Assembly (NCBI GenBank): GCA_963824395.1
Contig: CAWGPF010000001.1
Location: 1,054,001-1,118,000 of the forward strand
DNA length: 64,000 bases
Direction: 5' to 3'
Source of the DNA: 13-2-20CM-66-19 sp963824395
Lineage (GTDB): Bacteria > Pseudomonadota > Gammaproteobacteria > Steroidobacterales > Steroidobacteraceae
Shown here piece after piece: positions 1 through 8,396 of the stretch (the first letter of the stretch is position 1; each line of letters starts with the position of its first letter). The position numbers were made by a program, and so were the translations under genes. The notes under the pieces are model-generated. The model saw only the letters and a list, made by a program, of their open reading frames with translations, had not been told where the DNA came from and searched no databases.

Positions 1-1
1 G

Positions 2-502
2 GTTTCAACTGCCGATACCTGGACGCCGGGAGACTTCGAGCGCGCGGCCAGTCTCTATGCGCTTCTTTACACAGAGAAATACTCAACGCTCAATCCAGCA
101 TATTCCGCAGAATTCCTGAGCCTATGGCACGCGGCCGGCCTTCTCGAACTCGTGGGATACCGCGACTCCGCGGGAGAGCTGCAGGGAGTAGTGGGCATGT
201 TCTCCGATGAATTGACAATCTCGTCGCCGATCGTGGGCTACAACACGGCGCGGCCACAAACGGACGGGTTATATCGGATACTTGCGGCCAAGGTGTTGAT
301 GACGGCCGGGCTCACAGGGCGGCGCGTAAACCTGAGCGCCGGAGTGGCGGAATTCAAGCGTCTGCGTGGCGGGGTGGGCGAGATCGAATATAGCGCCGTA
401 TATACTCGGCATCTACCGGCGAGAGCACGGCGTGCCTTGAGCGGCCTGGGCTTTGCGACGCGTCGTATTGGCGTGCCAATCATGCGCAGGTTTAAGCTTT
501 GA
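2..502 (+). CDS. GNAT/FemAB-like acyltransferase, 5'-truncated by window edge
   Basis: The frame is open from the first bases of the window, so this is the C-terminal part (166 residues) of a longer protein that starts outside. The visible part contains YNTARPQTDGLYR, then NLSAGVAEFKRLRGG and EYSAVYTRHLP. This looks like the acyl-CoA/acyl-donor end of GNAT or FemAB-type N-acyltransferases, where a substrate is handled next to a conserved F-K-R-x-R-G segment. The assignment is by resemblance only, and the substrate cannot be told. Its stop codon overlaps the TTG start of the following Rieske gene by 4 nt, so the two are probably translated together and work in one pathway. It lies in the mobile element as apparent cargo. 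Confidence 0.5.
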   Translation, partial: VSTADTWTPGDFERAASLYALLYTEKYSTLNPAYSAEFLSLWHAAGLLELVGYRDSAGELQGVVGMFSDELTISSPIVGYNTARPQTDGLYRILAAKVLMTAGLTGRRVNLSAGVAEFKRLRGGVGEIEYSAVYTRHLPARARRALSGLGFATRRIGVPIMRRFKL

Positions 503-1503
503 AGCAGCCGACCGTCTCACTCAAATCCCATGCGTTTGTCGCGGCAGAGTCCAGTTCAATCAGAGCTAGGCCGCTACGGGTTAGGCTGTTTGATAGGCCC
601 ATCGTACTATTCCGAACGCGTGCCGGGCACGTCGCTGCATTGGAGGACCGATGCGCACACCGTGGTGTTCCCCTATCGGCAGGTGCGGTGGAGGGTGAAT
701 TCATCAGGTGCGCGTACCACGGCTGGAGCTTCTCTGCGGACGGTTACTGCGTAGAGATTCCCGGGACGGCCGCCGGCGGCCCATTATGCGCAGTCCGCGT
801 TCCGAGCCTCAAGGTGTGGGAACGGGATGGATTCGTATGGGTATCAGAATGCGACAACGCTCTGTTGCCACAGCGGGTGATAGCGCTCAATCCCGGGAAC
901 TGCAGGTTTCGTTGGCACACGACTTGGGCCGCCGGAGTTGTCAGTATCCAGGAAAACTTCCTGGACGCACTTCATACTCACTTCATACATCCCGGTCTGG
1001 TACGCCGTTCCGATAGACGCCAACCCGTTCAGGCAGCCCTGTGCGTCGAGGATGACGGATTCAAAGTGGACTATCTCGGTCAACCGGAGCAATCGGGGTG
1101 GCTGTTCCGTTTGTTCGAATCGCCGAGGACTCGCGAGCGCGCCTACTTCTCTCGGTGCGCGGTCGCCCAACTGGAGTTCATGTACGCCAAGGGATGGACT
1201 GCCTGGATTACCCTCTATTGCACTCCCGAAACCGCGCGAACCACCCACGTCTTTGCTTCGCTCCACTTGGAAGGTCGCAGAATTCCGTCTTGGGCGATTA
1301 GGGCGCTACTTTGGCCATTTGTGTCCCGGATAGCGAAGCAAGATCGCGCCATTGTTGAGATGCAAGAGCGTGCCAGCACCGAGTTTCCATCACGTATCAC
1401 GGTGTCTACGGATATGGATATCGCTCGCCCCTACATTCAGGCGGCGTGGGACGATTCGATCGGGCGTCTGCCTCCGAACCGTTTCGTCGCGCTACAGCTC
1501 TGA
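499..1503 (+). CDS. Rieske 2Fe-2S ring-hydroxylating oxygenase, alpha-type subunit
   Basis: The protein (334 aa) has an N-terminal Rieske domain with CAHRG near residue 52 and CAYH near residue 71, the C-x-H...C-x-x-H pattern that binds a 2Fe-2S cluster. Downstream NFLDALHTHFIH supplies the D-x2-H-x4-H mononuclear iron site of oxygenase alpha subunits. It should therefore be a complete catalytic subunit that needs an electron-transfer partner, and none is seen in the window. The chosen start is TTG, overlapping the upstream acyltransferase stop by 4 nt. A later start would cut into the domain. The substrate is unknown: the family covers aromatic acids, sterols, amines and lipids. It ends 10 bp from the convergent relaxase pseudogene and is likely cargo of the mobile element. 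Confidence 0.8.
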   Translation: MKQPTVSLKSHAFVAAESSSIRARPLRVRLFDRPIVLFRTRAGHVAALEDRCAHRGVPLSAGAVEGEFIRCAYHGWSFSADGYCVEIPGTAAGGPLCAVRVPSLKVWERDGFVWVSECDNALLPQRVIALNPGNCRFRWHTTWAAGVVSIQENFLDALHTHFIHPGLVRRSDRRQPVQAALCVEDDGFKVDYLGQPEQSGWLFRLFESPRTRERAYFSRCAVAQLEFMYAKGWTAWITLYCTPETARTTHVFASLHLEGRRIPSWAIRALLWPFVSRIAKQDRAIVEMQERASTEFPSRITVSTDMDIARPYIQAAWDDSIGRLPPNRFVALQL

Positions 1504-1513
1504 GGCCGGATAA

Positions 1514-4078
1514 TCACTCAGACGAAGTCTCGATTTCGAGCGCCGTAACCTTGGAGCTGTTCAATCTGACTCGCTGCGTGAGCCTGGCAATCGAATCAGT
1601 CGTTACAATCGCCTTTTGTCGAGCGCGCGTCAGGTCCGTATAGAATGAGCGCCGATTTGTGGTGCGGGAAGCCGTGTCCTGATCCAGGAGGACGCGCGAT
1701 GCGTCCAGTCCTTGCGCACTGTGCCCAGTCACGGCGTAGCTGTAGTCGAGTGACAGCGCCTGGTCACGTGCGAGGCTGAGAATTCGACCGTCCGCACGTC
1801 GGATGACTAGCACGTCAGCGCTGAGCCCTTCGACTACGCCGCGCTCGGCATTGCGGTAGTCCGCCCGAGGGTTTGTCCCGGTGAATCGGACGCGCTCTCC
1901 GACGTTCATCTCGAGATTCTCCGATACTCCAATCGACCAACCCTTGCCGCTAAGGCGATTTGGCGACATCGTTCGACGAGTGCCGTCTGGTAGCTTTAGA
2001 GTTAGGGCATCCGCAAACACCCGCTCGATCTGCGCCGTATCACCTCGACGAACGCCGAGACTTCGATAGCTTTTTTCGAAGCGAACGGTGAGTCCGGGTT
2101 GATATGACCCAAGCTGCTTTTTTTGTGCGGCGGTCTTGTCCAAGATTCTGAACACTCGGACATTTGCTCCTGATCCCCCCATTCCGAGTTCAGCCCGAAC
2201 TCGCTCGTTGATACTGCGGCGCGCCTTATGAGAACCGGTCAGCAGTAGCGTGTCAGCCTGCGCGGCGGGTGAAAGTGAGCCGAAGTCTTGTGCGATCCGT
2301 GCGTGACGCGAAGCAGGATCCGCGTCCTCGATTATGGGGAGGAAGCCAAGAGATTCCGCCGGCCGGTCGACTGCGAGTCGTGCAGCTTCGGCCAACCTGA
2401 CATCGCGCTGCCTGACCATCTGAGATAGCTGCGAGGTCTCCATGCCGTGCTCCTGCAGCTGCGCGAAGCCCTTCCCCAGCCTCAACGGACTCGTATTGAT
2501 GCGTATCGCCGATCAACACCGCTCGTGCTCCCGCCGCTTCCACGCGTTCGAGCACCTGGCGAAGCGTAGCGGTTCCGGCAAGCCCAGCTTCATCCAGCAC
2601 AACAACCGAGAATGGCGACAGCTGGGCTCTGGCCTTCGGGTTCAGCATCCAGCGCTTGACGGTCTCCGATTCGATGCCTGAGTTCTTGAGTGCTCGCACT
2701 GCACTGTGTGATGGCGCCAGCCCTCTGAACTCAAGCCCTCGCGCTCTGCCAGTTCACGCGCAATCGTGAGGGCTGTCGTCTTGCCAGTGCCCGCCAGTCC
2801 CTGGACGCCAATGACCCGGTTCCGGCTGCTCAATACTTTCTCAACAAGCGCGCGCTGACCCCCATTCAGATTCCGAGCCGTTGGTTCTGCGCCAAGGTCC
2901 ACGTTCGCGGCAATTGCCGACACGGCCCCGCGGCCCTTCTCCTCAATGGACAGCAGTCGCTGCTCCGCCTCGAGCGCGGTACGTGTCGTGAGCCACTGGC
3001 CCGGCGAATTCGAGACCAAGCCACCTTCACCAATCCTTTGTTCCAGCTCAACGCGGATCGCGCGAGTGGCGGCCGAGCCGCGCGCGGCTCGTAGCGCCGC
3101 CACGATAAGTTCATCCCGCCCGAACGCCGCCTGCCGCTCGCTCAAGTGCTCAACAGCGAATCCGACGGCCACCTTGGCATGCGCGGCTTCCTCAGCGGCC
3201 GAGAGCTTCAGGCCTTCCGAGGGTACAAATTGGAGCAGCCCGATTTTCTGGCCCCGTTCAACCCATTCCGCTCGTAGTGCTGCGTGGTCGTAGTCTTGCT
3301 TTGCTTCGCGGGTCGAAAGCGCGGCTGCTCGCTTCGCCGCGACGGTAGATGTCTCCCGAGTCCGCCCCTTCGATTCGAGCGTCCTCTCCACGTCACGCGA
3401 GCGCTGGCTAAAATGCTCTATCTGCTCGCGCGTGATATGTGCGAGCTCTGGATTTCCATACTTACCGATTGCGATACCGTAACCGAGATCTCTAGCTCCC
3501 TTGGCAAGTTCCGATAGGTACGTCTCGTACATCAGTCGCTGTTCTTTGAACATCTCAGCGTTCTCAATCGAGCGCCATTGGCCATCCGCACGCCGCGTCA
3601 TATTTAGGACCACGACGTGACTGTGAAGATCCGGGTCACCCGCGCGGCTGGTAGCGTGCTCGAACTGCGCAATCACCGCCGAGCGCGTGAATTCCACGCG
3701 CGTGGCGCCCTTCTCCGTGACCCGTGTAGCGATTGTGGCTTCGAGGCGATCTCGTGCGACCCCCACGGCCGCGCGATGCGCGTCGATCAGACGTCGATCA
3801 TCATTCACTAGGGCCTGGATACTGAATGACTTAGGCGCGGAGAACTCAAAATCGGTGCCTCCACGGCGAGGGCCCCCGCCGCGATGAAGCGCCGATCCGC
3901 CGGGGATCCGTCCTTCGACAAGGCTGGCGAAGACCTCTCGATCCACGGGCCCCATAAGCCCGAGCGCGCGAGCCGCCTCGCCGTGCCACTCACTAGGCGC
4001 ATGATCGCGAGTGTAGTAGTCGTCCTTCTCGTAATAGGTCGAAGCGTGACGCGCGCCGATGTTGCGAGCCAGAGCCAC
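1514..4078 (-). pseudogene. MobF conjugative relaxase/helicase (TrwC/TraI type), two frameshifts
   Basis: Read over three frames this is one MobF relaxase of about 855 residues. The N-terminal part (from GTG at 4078) has the tyrosines YY at 15-16 and 21-22. It also has the three-histidine metal site FEHATSR...DLHSHVVVLN (H141, H152, H154) used to nick oriT DNA. The helicase part starts with Walker A GLAGTGKTT (427-435). The frame then shifts near 2731-2735, where one base seems lost, into VVVLDEAGLAG (Walker B) and LIGDTHQYESVEAG. It shifts back near the C4 run at 2474-2477, where one base seems gained, into FAQLQEHGMETSQLSQMVRQRD and the RecD-like C-terminus with YAVTGHSAQGLD and LTRARQ. The two indels cancel. 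They may be real decay or sequence errors. The start lies 1 nt after the coupling-protein stop, so the genes form one operon. Confidence 0.85.
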
Positions 4079-4079
4079 G

Positions 4080-5957
4080 CTAGCGCTCTACGAAGGCTGG
4101 GATGCCCGGCTTAAGATGTGTGAGCCGTACTTTGATCGGGTAGACGAAGCCGTCTGGTAGCCGCAAGTACCCGCGCCGCACCGGTAGGCACATGATCTCG
4201 GAATAGGTTACCAGCCGGTGCGAATCCGGCTCCCAGGAGGTTGATATCCGACTTACTCCCTTCAAAGCCCTGGGAGGGGTTGTGGTCTTCTTGCGTCTGA
4301 GGATCCGCTGTTCGCCCATCACATCGGAAAAGTACCGCGCGGTATCTGGATCTGCGCACGCCAGCATGACCTTCGTCTTCAGGTTCTGGAGCATTGTCTG
4401 AGCGACTTCCGGGCCATAGAGGGCGCGGATCTGCGCCACGTCCTGCACACCAATGACCGCAGCTCCGCCTCGCTTGCGCACGAAGGCGAGTTCCTCGGGC
4501 AGGCTCTGGATGCGCTTGACGGCCGCGAGCTCATCAACGAATTCCCAGATCCGCCGTTTGCGGTCCTCAGGGAGACTTAATTTCGCCCGGATCGCGAGTT
4601 CCATCCAGGTTGCCGACAGATACTGCATGGCCGCGCGCTGATCATCCCGGAAGGTCATGAAGAGCCAGGGCCGCAACGTGCGCCCCCACTTGGTCTTGCG
4701 GTCGTACCTTCCTTCGATCAGCGTCCGTATCGAGAAACCCTTCGTGCCTGGTTCGGGGTCTTCCAGGAACCGCCAGGGCTCCAGGTACTCCATGAGAACG
4801 TTCCGGGTGTTCGCAAACATCTTCTCGTTGCCCTTCTGGGTCATCACCGAGGCCGGGGTGCCGGCTGCAAAGACGGCGAGTTCCTCCGGGGACGTGATCA
4901 GCAGTGCGAGAAACTCCCGGATCGTATTGCGGCCATTCTCCACGCACGCCCGAAGGCCCGCGCCGAGCAGCTGCTGAGCCAAGCCATGCCAGGAGCGGGA
5001 CTCTCCAAATCCGTCGGGCACGATCGCGCGCGCCATCATCATGTAGTCCGATTCATTTCGCAGTTCGAGCCATGGTGACCAGCAGACGGAGCGCTGATCG
5101 AACGGGTTGAGAATGAAGTCGCCCGCGCGACCCAGGCGCGAGAGGAAGATCGCGCCGTAGTCGATAAAGACTGCCCGCTCGCCGCGCTCGGCAACAATGC
5201 GGGCCATTCCCAGCGCGAGCTCGGTCTTCCCCGTTCCCGTTGAGCCTGCGAGTAGAAAGTGATTGGTCTCAAGCTCACGCGGAAGCGCGATGCCGGCCAG
5301 CTGGACTCGTCCTCCGCCTAAGCTCGTGCGCAGCTTTGTCCAAAGGCCACCAACGTGTGCAATCAGAAACCCAGTTCCGACGACCAAGCAGGCAGCGGCA
5401 AAACTGACGATCAGCTCACGCTGAAGCGCGGGGACTTGAAGCGTCGCCAGGAATGTTGACGCCGTGCCTGCAAAGTCGCCGACGCCATATCGGGCGCGTG
5501 CGGAGATGAGCCAGGAGAGTGCGGTGAGGCCGACCGCGATGAGCAGCACTCGTCGGATGGAGCGAGCCCACGGAGCCTCCGGATAGGTCGGACTCAGGCG
5601 CGGGCCGTGCCCGATGCGGCGGACGTCAGCCTCACGGGGTGCCCAAAGAGCATGCCGCAGCACCCCGTAAAGGAGCGCCCATAGAAACGCCGCGAATAGC
5701 AAAGACTCGAGAGCAAGGAGCCTCGTACTTTCTCCGATTTGCGGGTAGGCCGACAGCGCAGCGATCACGCTCGCTGCTGGCTGCATGTTGTGAGTGCTGC
5801 CGACCGGCACACGCCATTGGGCCGTCATGGGCCAAGCAGTCAGGAGTTCGGCTGACGCCGCGATGCGTTGCCAGGGTGTGCTGCAGGCCACGAAGAAGCA
5901 GGTGGCGGTCGCAACCCCCATAAGTCCCAATCGAGTAGCGGCCGTGGCCCGACTCAC
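4080..5957 (-). CDS. Type IV secretion coupling protein (TraD/TrwB family)
   Basis: This is a membrane-anchored hexameric ATPase that brings the relaxase-DNA complex to a mating pore. The 625-aa form has hydrophobic segments near residues 11-27, 85-100, 137-152 and 184-203. Walker A GSTGTGKT follows at about 238-245 and Walker B WEFVDELA at about 471-478, then a TraD-type C-terminus. The start chosen is GTG at 5957, which overlaps the TGA of the upstream gene as GTGA and is preceded by a good GGGAAGGG ribosome site. A longer form from 6002 has no such site. It lies between the ribbon-helix-helix gene and the relaxase with almost no gaps. No pilus or pore genes are visible, so the element may be mobilizable rather than self-transmissible, or those genes lie to the left. 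Confidence 0.88.
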   Translation of the reverse strand: MSRATAATRLGLMGVATATCFFVACSTPWQRIAASAELLTAWPMTAQWRVPVGSTHNMQPAASVIAALSAYPQIGESTRLLALESLLFAAFLWALLYGVLRHALWAPREADVRRIGHGPRLSPTYPEAPWARSIRRVLLIAVGLTALSWLISARARYGVGDFAGTASTFLATLQVPALQRELIVSFAAACLVVGTGFLIAHVGGLWTKLRTSLGGGRVQLAGIALPRELETNHFLLAGSTGTGKTELALGMARIVAERGERAVFIDYGAIFLSRLGRAGDFILNPFDQRSVCWSPWLELRNESDYMMMARAIVPDGFGESRSWHGLAQQLLGAGLRACVENGRNTIREFLALLITSPEELAVFAAGTPASVMTQKGNEKMFANTRNVLMEYLEPWRFLEDPEPGTKGFSIRTLIEGRYDRKTKWGRTLRPWLFMTFRDDQRAAMQYLSATWMELAIRAKLSLPEDRKRRIWEFVDELAAVKRIQSLPEELAFVRKRGGAAVIGVQDVAQIRALYGPEVAQTMLQNLKTKVMLACADPDTARYFSDVMGEQRILRRKKTTTPPRALKGVSRISTSWEPDSHRLVTYSEIMCLPVRRGYLRLPDGFVYPIKVRLTHLKPGIPAFVER

Positions 5958-6439
5958 GCCGTACCCTTCCCATTGGTGTTCTCCTGGAGGCGCTCGCGCC
6001 ACAGCTTCACTTCGGCGTCAGCCTGCTCGCGGGCTTCCCGAACGACCTGGCCGAGCTCACCGGGATGCCGGTTGAGCAGCGCGCTCACCCGCTTGATCAG
6101 GGCTTCGGAGAAGAACGCAGAGAACGTCAGCCGCTCCAAGAGCGGCGACCCCGAATCCGGAGCAGCCGAGGTACCTTTCCCGGCGAGTGCCGTCTGGATC
6201 TCCCGTAACGCGCGAGCGAGGCTCCTCTGACCTTCCCGGATCTCCCGTAACTCCCCGGCGAGCGCGGCCGCCAAAGCCTCAGCCTCTATGCCTCCGCCGG
6301 TAGACCCCCTGTTAGAGGCGCGCTGCTCGATCAGCCCGGCGACGTAGACACTGCGTGAGATACCGCGCGCCGCCGCCTCCTGATCGAGCTCCCGGACGAT
6401 CTCTCGCGGCAGACGGGTGCTGGCGACTTCCGTGCTCAT
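5954..6439 (-). CDS. Ribbon-helix-helix relaxosome accessory protein (TrwA/TraY-like)
   Basis: This 161-aa protein begins with STRLPREIVRELDQEAAARG followed by SRSVYVAGLIEQRA, the strand-helix-helix pattern of ribbon-helix-helix DNA-binding proteins. A Gly-rich linker is followed by a helical, charged C-terminal half that could form a coiled coil. In MobF systems a small protein of this class (TrwA, TraY) binds oriT, stimulates the relaxase and represses its own operon. Position fits that role: it is first in the operon, directly beside the structured non-coding stretch 6440-6794 and upstream of the coupling protein and relaxase. The stop overlaps the coupling-protein GTG. Function is inferred from fold and context, since overall similarity to TrwA cannot be measured here. 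Confidence 0.7.
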   Translation of the reverse strand: MSTEVASTRLPREIVRELDQEAAARGISRSVYVAGLIEQRASNRGSTGGGIEAEALAAALAGELREIREGQRSLARALREIQTALAGKGTSAAPDSGSPLLERLTFSAFFSEALIKRVSALLNRHPGELGQVVREAREQADAEVKLWRERLQENTNGKGTA

Positions 6440-6480
6440 AGCGACGCCTTAGCCCCGGGGCACCCCAGTCCTAAGTGATG

Positions 6481-6490
6481 CCGTATACGG
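6481..6490. repeat. 10-bp perfect palindrome CCGTATACGG
   Basis: CCGTATACGG is self-complementary and lies 42 bp upstream of the start of the ribbon-helix-helix gene. Ribbon-helix-helix dimers bind short palindromes, so this is a reasonable autoregulatory operator or accessory site of oriT. No binding evidence is available. Confidence 0.4.
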
Positions 6491-6559
6491 AGTACATAGC
6501 CTGTATTCAGCTACTTGCGTGTTTGCCACGGCGGACTTGTAGACGGGCTTAGCGTCCGT

Positions 6560-6577
6560 GTAGACAGTTCGGTCTAC
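6560..6577. repeat. Inverted repeat GTAGAC-N6-GTCTAC in candidate oriT
   Basis: GTAGAC (6560-6565) and GTCTAC (6572-6577) are perfect inverted arms around AGTTCG. Pairing can continue outward imperfectly. Hairpins of this size next to nic are recognised by MobF relaxases. Position inside the mob intergenic region supports this, but the nic sequence is not identified. Confidence 0.4.
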
Positions 6578-6741
6578 GCGCAAGGCCCTGAATCTCTTAC
6601 GATCGCGGCGCAGCCGCGCAGCAATCGAAGATTGCGTGCTGTGTCTGTCGAATACGCCCTTGCCGGATCCACCTCGACGCCTGGCCTCAGCTCCCGGCTC
6701 CAGGGCCGCGCCAGCGGCCAGGGTGCGCACCCCTTGGGGTT

Positions 6742-6756
6742 CGGGGCGAAGCCCCG
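6742..6756. repeat. Perfect hairpin CGGGGC-GAA-GCCCCG
   Basis: A 6-bp all-G/C stem with a GAA loop. It has no following T-run on either strand, so it is not a typical terminator. It lies about 40 bp downstream of the 353-aa gene (minus strand), between that gene and the mob operon, and may stabilise transcript ends or be part of oriT. Confidence 0.4.
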
Positions 6757-6794
6757 TCCTGGGCGACCGCACTGCGCTGACGCTCAGCGTGACG

Positions 6795-7856
6795 CTAGAT
6801 ACGGCCATAGGCGTACCGCAGGCGTTCTACGAGGGCGGCCACGGACGGCAGGCGGAACAGCGAGTCCAGCGCTTCCGCGAAGGACTCGAAGTCTTTCGCA
6901 TCCAGCCGCCACCACGCGCCAGCCGTACTGAGCATGAAGGTCTTGGGCTTCTCGCTTCCCAAAAGCCACTCGAAAGTACCCCCCTGCGCCTCAACGCCGG
7001 TCCCCGCAAGACGTGTGAGCTCGGCAAGGTCTTCCAGGTCCACGAGGTTCCGAACCACCACGGCGCTGTTATGGGCCTTTAGTTCGATCGAGGCTCCCAT
7101 GCCCTCCTCCCGAGCCCAAGGGACCAGGGTGACGTTCCCGACGGGAAGAGCACTCGCCACACGCGACGGTGAAGGAGGCGGTGACCCCTGCGCCCGGTCG
7201 ATCAGTGGCACACCCTCTCGGTCCCAATATCCGCGGATCGCGACCAGCAGCAACTCCGGCACGTACTGGGCGAGAGCCTTGGCCAACTGCGACTCGTCCG
7301 GAAACTCCTCATCTCGCAAGTAGGCGAAGAGGTTGCGGCTGGCGAACTCGGCTTGCACCGGATCGGGGCGCGCGGGAAGAAGCGCGATCCACTTGTCCAC
7401 GTACTCAGAAACACTCTTGGCGTCTATGGTTTTCGGCGTACGGAGGTTGCCTAAGAAGTACCGCTCCTCAGGTCCAATGGCCTTGGTCTTGCCGCCGGCG
7501 GCTACACGTACGGCATCCCGGAAGGCACTGACATTAGCGACCAGCAGGTCCTTGGCAACTTGTGCTCGTCGGCAGCGCTGATACGTCTGGTTCGCGCATT
7601 CCGCCAGGAACCGCAGATCAGCAAGCGCCAGCGCCATCCCGGAGCGCGACAAGGCCACGATCCGCAGCAGCGCCTCGTTCGTCCTCTCCCCAGGCGCATC
7701 GCTCTCTATCTCGTTCAGCCGTTCTTCAGCGAGTCGGCGGATTGCCTCCCCAGTGCTCAGACGGCCGCCGTAGAACGGCTTTGCCGTGGACTCCACTCGC
7801 TGCAGGGCGGACTCCGGAAATCGGACGGTGAAATTTCGCAGGTTGTCGGTCTTCAT
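6795..7856 (-). CDS. Unknown mobile-element protein with RHH-like N-terminus (353 aa)
   Basis: I do not recognise the family. The first 45 residues (NFTVRFPESALQRVESTAKP, then STGEAIRRLAEERL) resemble a ribbon-helix-helix or similar DNA-binding start. The remaining 300 residues are mostly helical, without membrane segments, and show no nucleotide-binding or metal motif. The start at 7856 was preferred over an upstream extension because a GGAG ribosome site lies 7 nt before the ATG and the extension has poor composition. A promoter-like TTGCAA-17-TAGACT lies upstream (7910 to 7882). The gene is divergent from the helix-turn-helix/integrase pair and points towards the putative oriT. A role as element regulator or relaxosome partner is a guess. 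Confidence 0.6.
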   Translation of the reverse strand: MKTDNLRNFTVRFPESALQRVESTAKPFYGGRLSTGEAIRRLAEERLNEIESDAPGERTNEALLRIVALSRSGMALALADLRFLAECANQTYQRCRRAQVAKDLLVANVSAFRDAVRVAAGGKTKAIGPEERYFLGNLRTPKTIDAKSVSEYVDKWIALLPARPDPVQAEFASRNLFAYLRDEEFPDESQLAKALAQYVPELLLVAIRGYWDREGVPLIDRAQGSPPPSPSRVASALPVGNVTLVPWAREEGMGASIELKAHNSAVVVRNLVDLEDLAELTRLAGTGVEAQGGTFEWLLGSEKPKTFMLSTAGAWWRLDAKDFESFAEALDSLFRLPSVAALVERLRYAYGRI

Positions 7857-7973
7857 AGATGTCTCCGCCGTCAAGGAGGCTAGTCTAGAACCGGTTGCAC
7901 GCGCTTGCAATCGCTCCAAGCCTGTTGCACTATGATAGTCAGCCGAACTTTCCTCTGTACGGACTGGCGACCG
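7857..7973. promoter_or_regulatory. Divergent promoter region with phased TTGCA repeats
   Basis: This region separates the unknown 353-aa gene (minus) from the helix-turn-helix gene (plus). TTGCAC (7895-7900), TTGCAA (7905-7910) and TTGCAC (7925-7930) start at intervals of 10 and 20 bp, that is, on one face of the helix. TTGCAA also serves as a possible -35 for the minus-strand gene with -10 TAGACT (7887-7882) after 17 bp. TATGAT (7931-7936) is a possible -10 for the plus-strand gene. The repeats are candidate operators for one of the two flanking DNA-binding proteins. Confidence 0.45.
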
Positions 7974-8396
7974 ATGAAAAACTCCGCAGAACAACAAGGA
8001 CATGGTTTCAGCGAAGGCGCTCTTGGGCCCGTCTCGCGATACGCCGGCCGAGTCTTACTGCCGCGTCTTATTCGCCTTCGCGATGCGCCCTACTTTTTTG
8101 GCATGGACAAGAACCGCTTCAATCGCGAAATCCGGCCGCAACTCACCGAGATTCGCGTGGGCAAGCAGGGCCGCGCCTTCGATCGGCTTGAAATGGAAGC
8201 CGCCGCCGAGGACTATATGTCGCGCAACGGGCGTCCCGCGGCTGGAAGGAAGAAACAGCTATGGGACGAAACAGCAGACGAATGTCAGGACTCCTCTTTC
8301 GGAGCGGAATCTGGCACATCGACAAAGTCATACACGGCACGCGCGTTTGCGAAAGCACTGGAACAAGCGATCGCGAGGAAGCCGAAGCGCTCTTGA
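7974..8396 (+). CDS. Small helix-turn-helix/excisionase-like protein
   Basis: This 140-aa protein contains RDAPYFFGMDKNRFNREIRP followed by a basic strand and RAFDRLEMEAAAEDY. That resembles the winged helix of AlpA/excisionase-type proteins that pick a DNA site beside an integrase. Proteins with this layout commonly precede tyrosine integrase genes in proteobacterial islands, which is the arrangement here. The start at 7974 (MKNSAEQQ) was chosen because the preceding residues are unlike the family and it is the first ATG after the candidate -10 at 7931. Its last 136 nt overlap the integrase reading frame, an unusually long overlap that may couple their translation. It probably controls excision or integrase expression. 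The precise family name is uncertain. Confidence 0.6.
   Translation: MKNSAEQQGHGFSEGALGPVSRYAGRVLLPRLIRLRDAPYFFGMDKNRFNREIRPQLTEIRVGKQGRAFDRLEMEAAAEDYMSRNGRPAAGRKKQLWDETADECQDSSFGAESGTSTKSYTARAFAKALEQAIARKPKRS

Larger units (their letters stand above)
6440..6794. other. Non-coding structured region, candidate oriT and mob-operon promoter
   Basis: No convincing gene is found in these 355 bases. They lie immediately upstream of the ribbon-helix-helix, coupling-protein and relaxase operon, where MobF elements carry oriT. Several inverted repeats are visible: a perfect 10-bp palindrome (6481-6490), GTAGAC/GTCTAC arms around a 6-base loop (6560-6577), a perfect 6-bp hairpin (6742-6756) and the short palindrome ACGCTCAGCGT near 6779-6789. 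The ribosome site for the first mob gene is weak. The nic site itself was not recognised. Identification as oriT rests on position and repeat density. Confidence 0.45.

Noticed and set aside
5954..6002. Coupling-protein start at 6002
   Set aside because: The GTG there lacks a ribosome site and lies inside the upstream gene. The GTG at 5957 has GGGAAGGG and a GTGA overlap.
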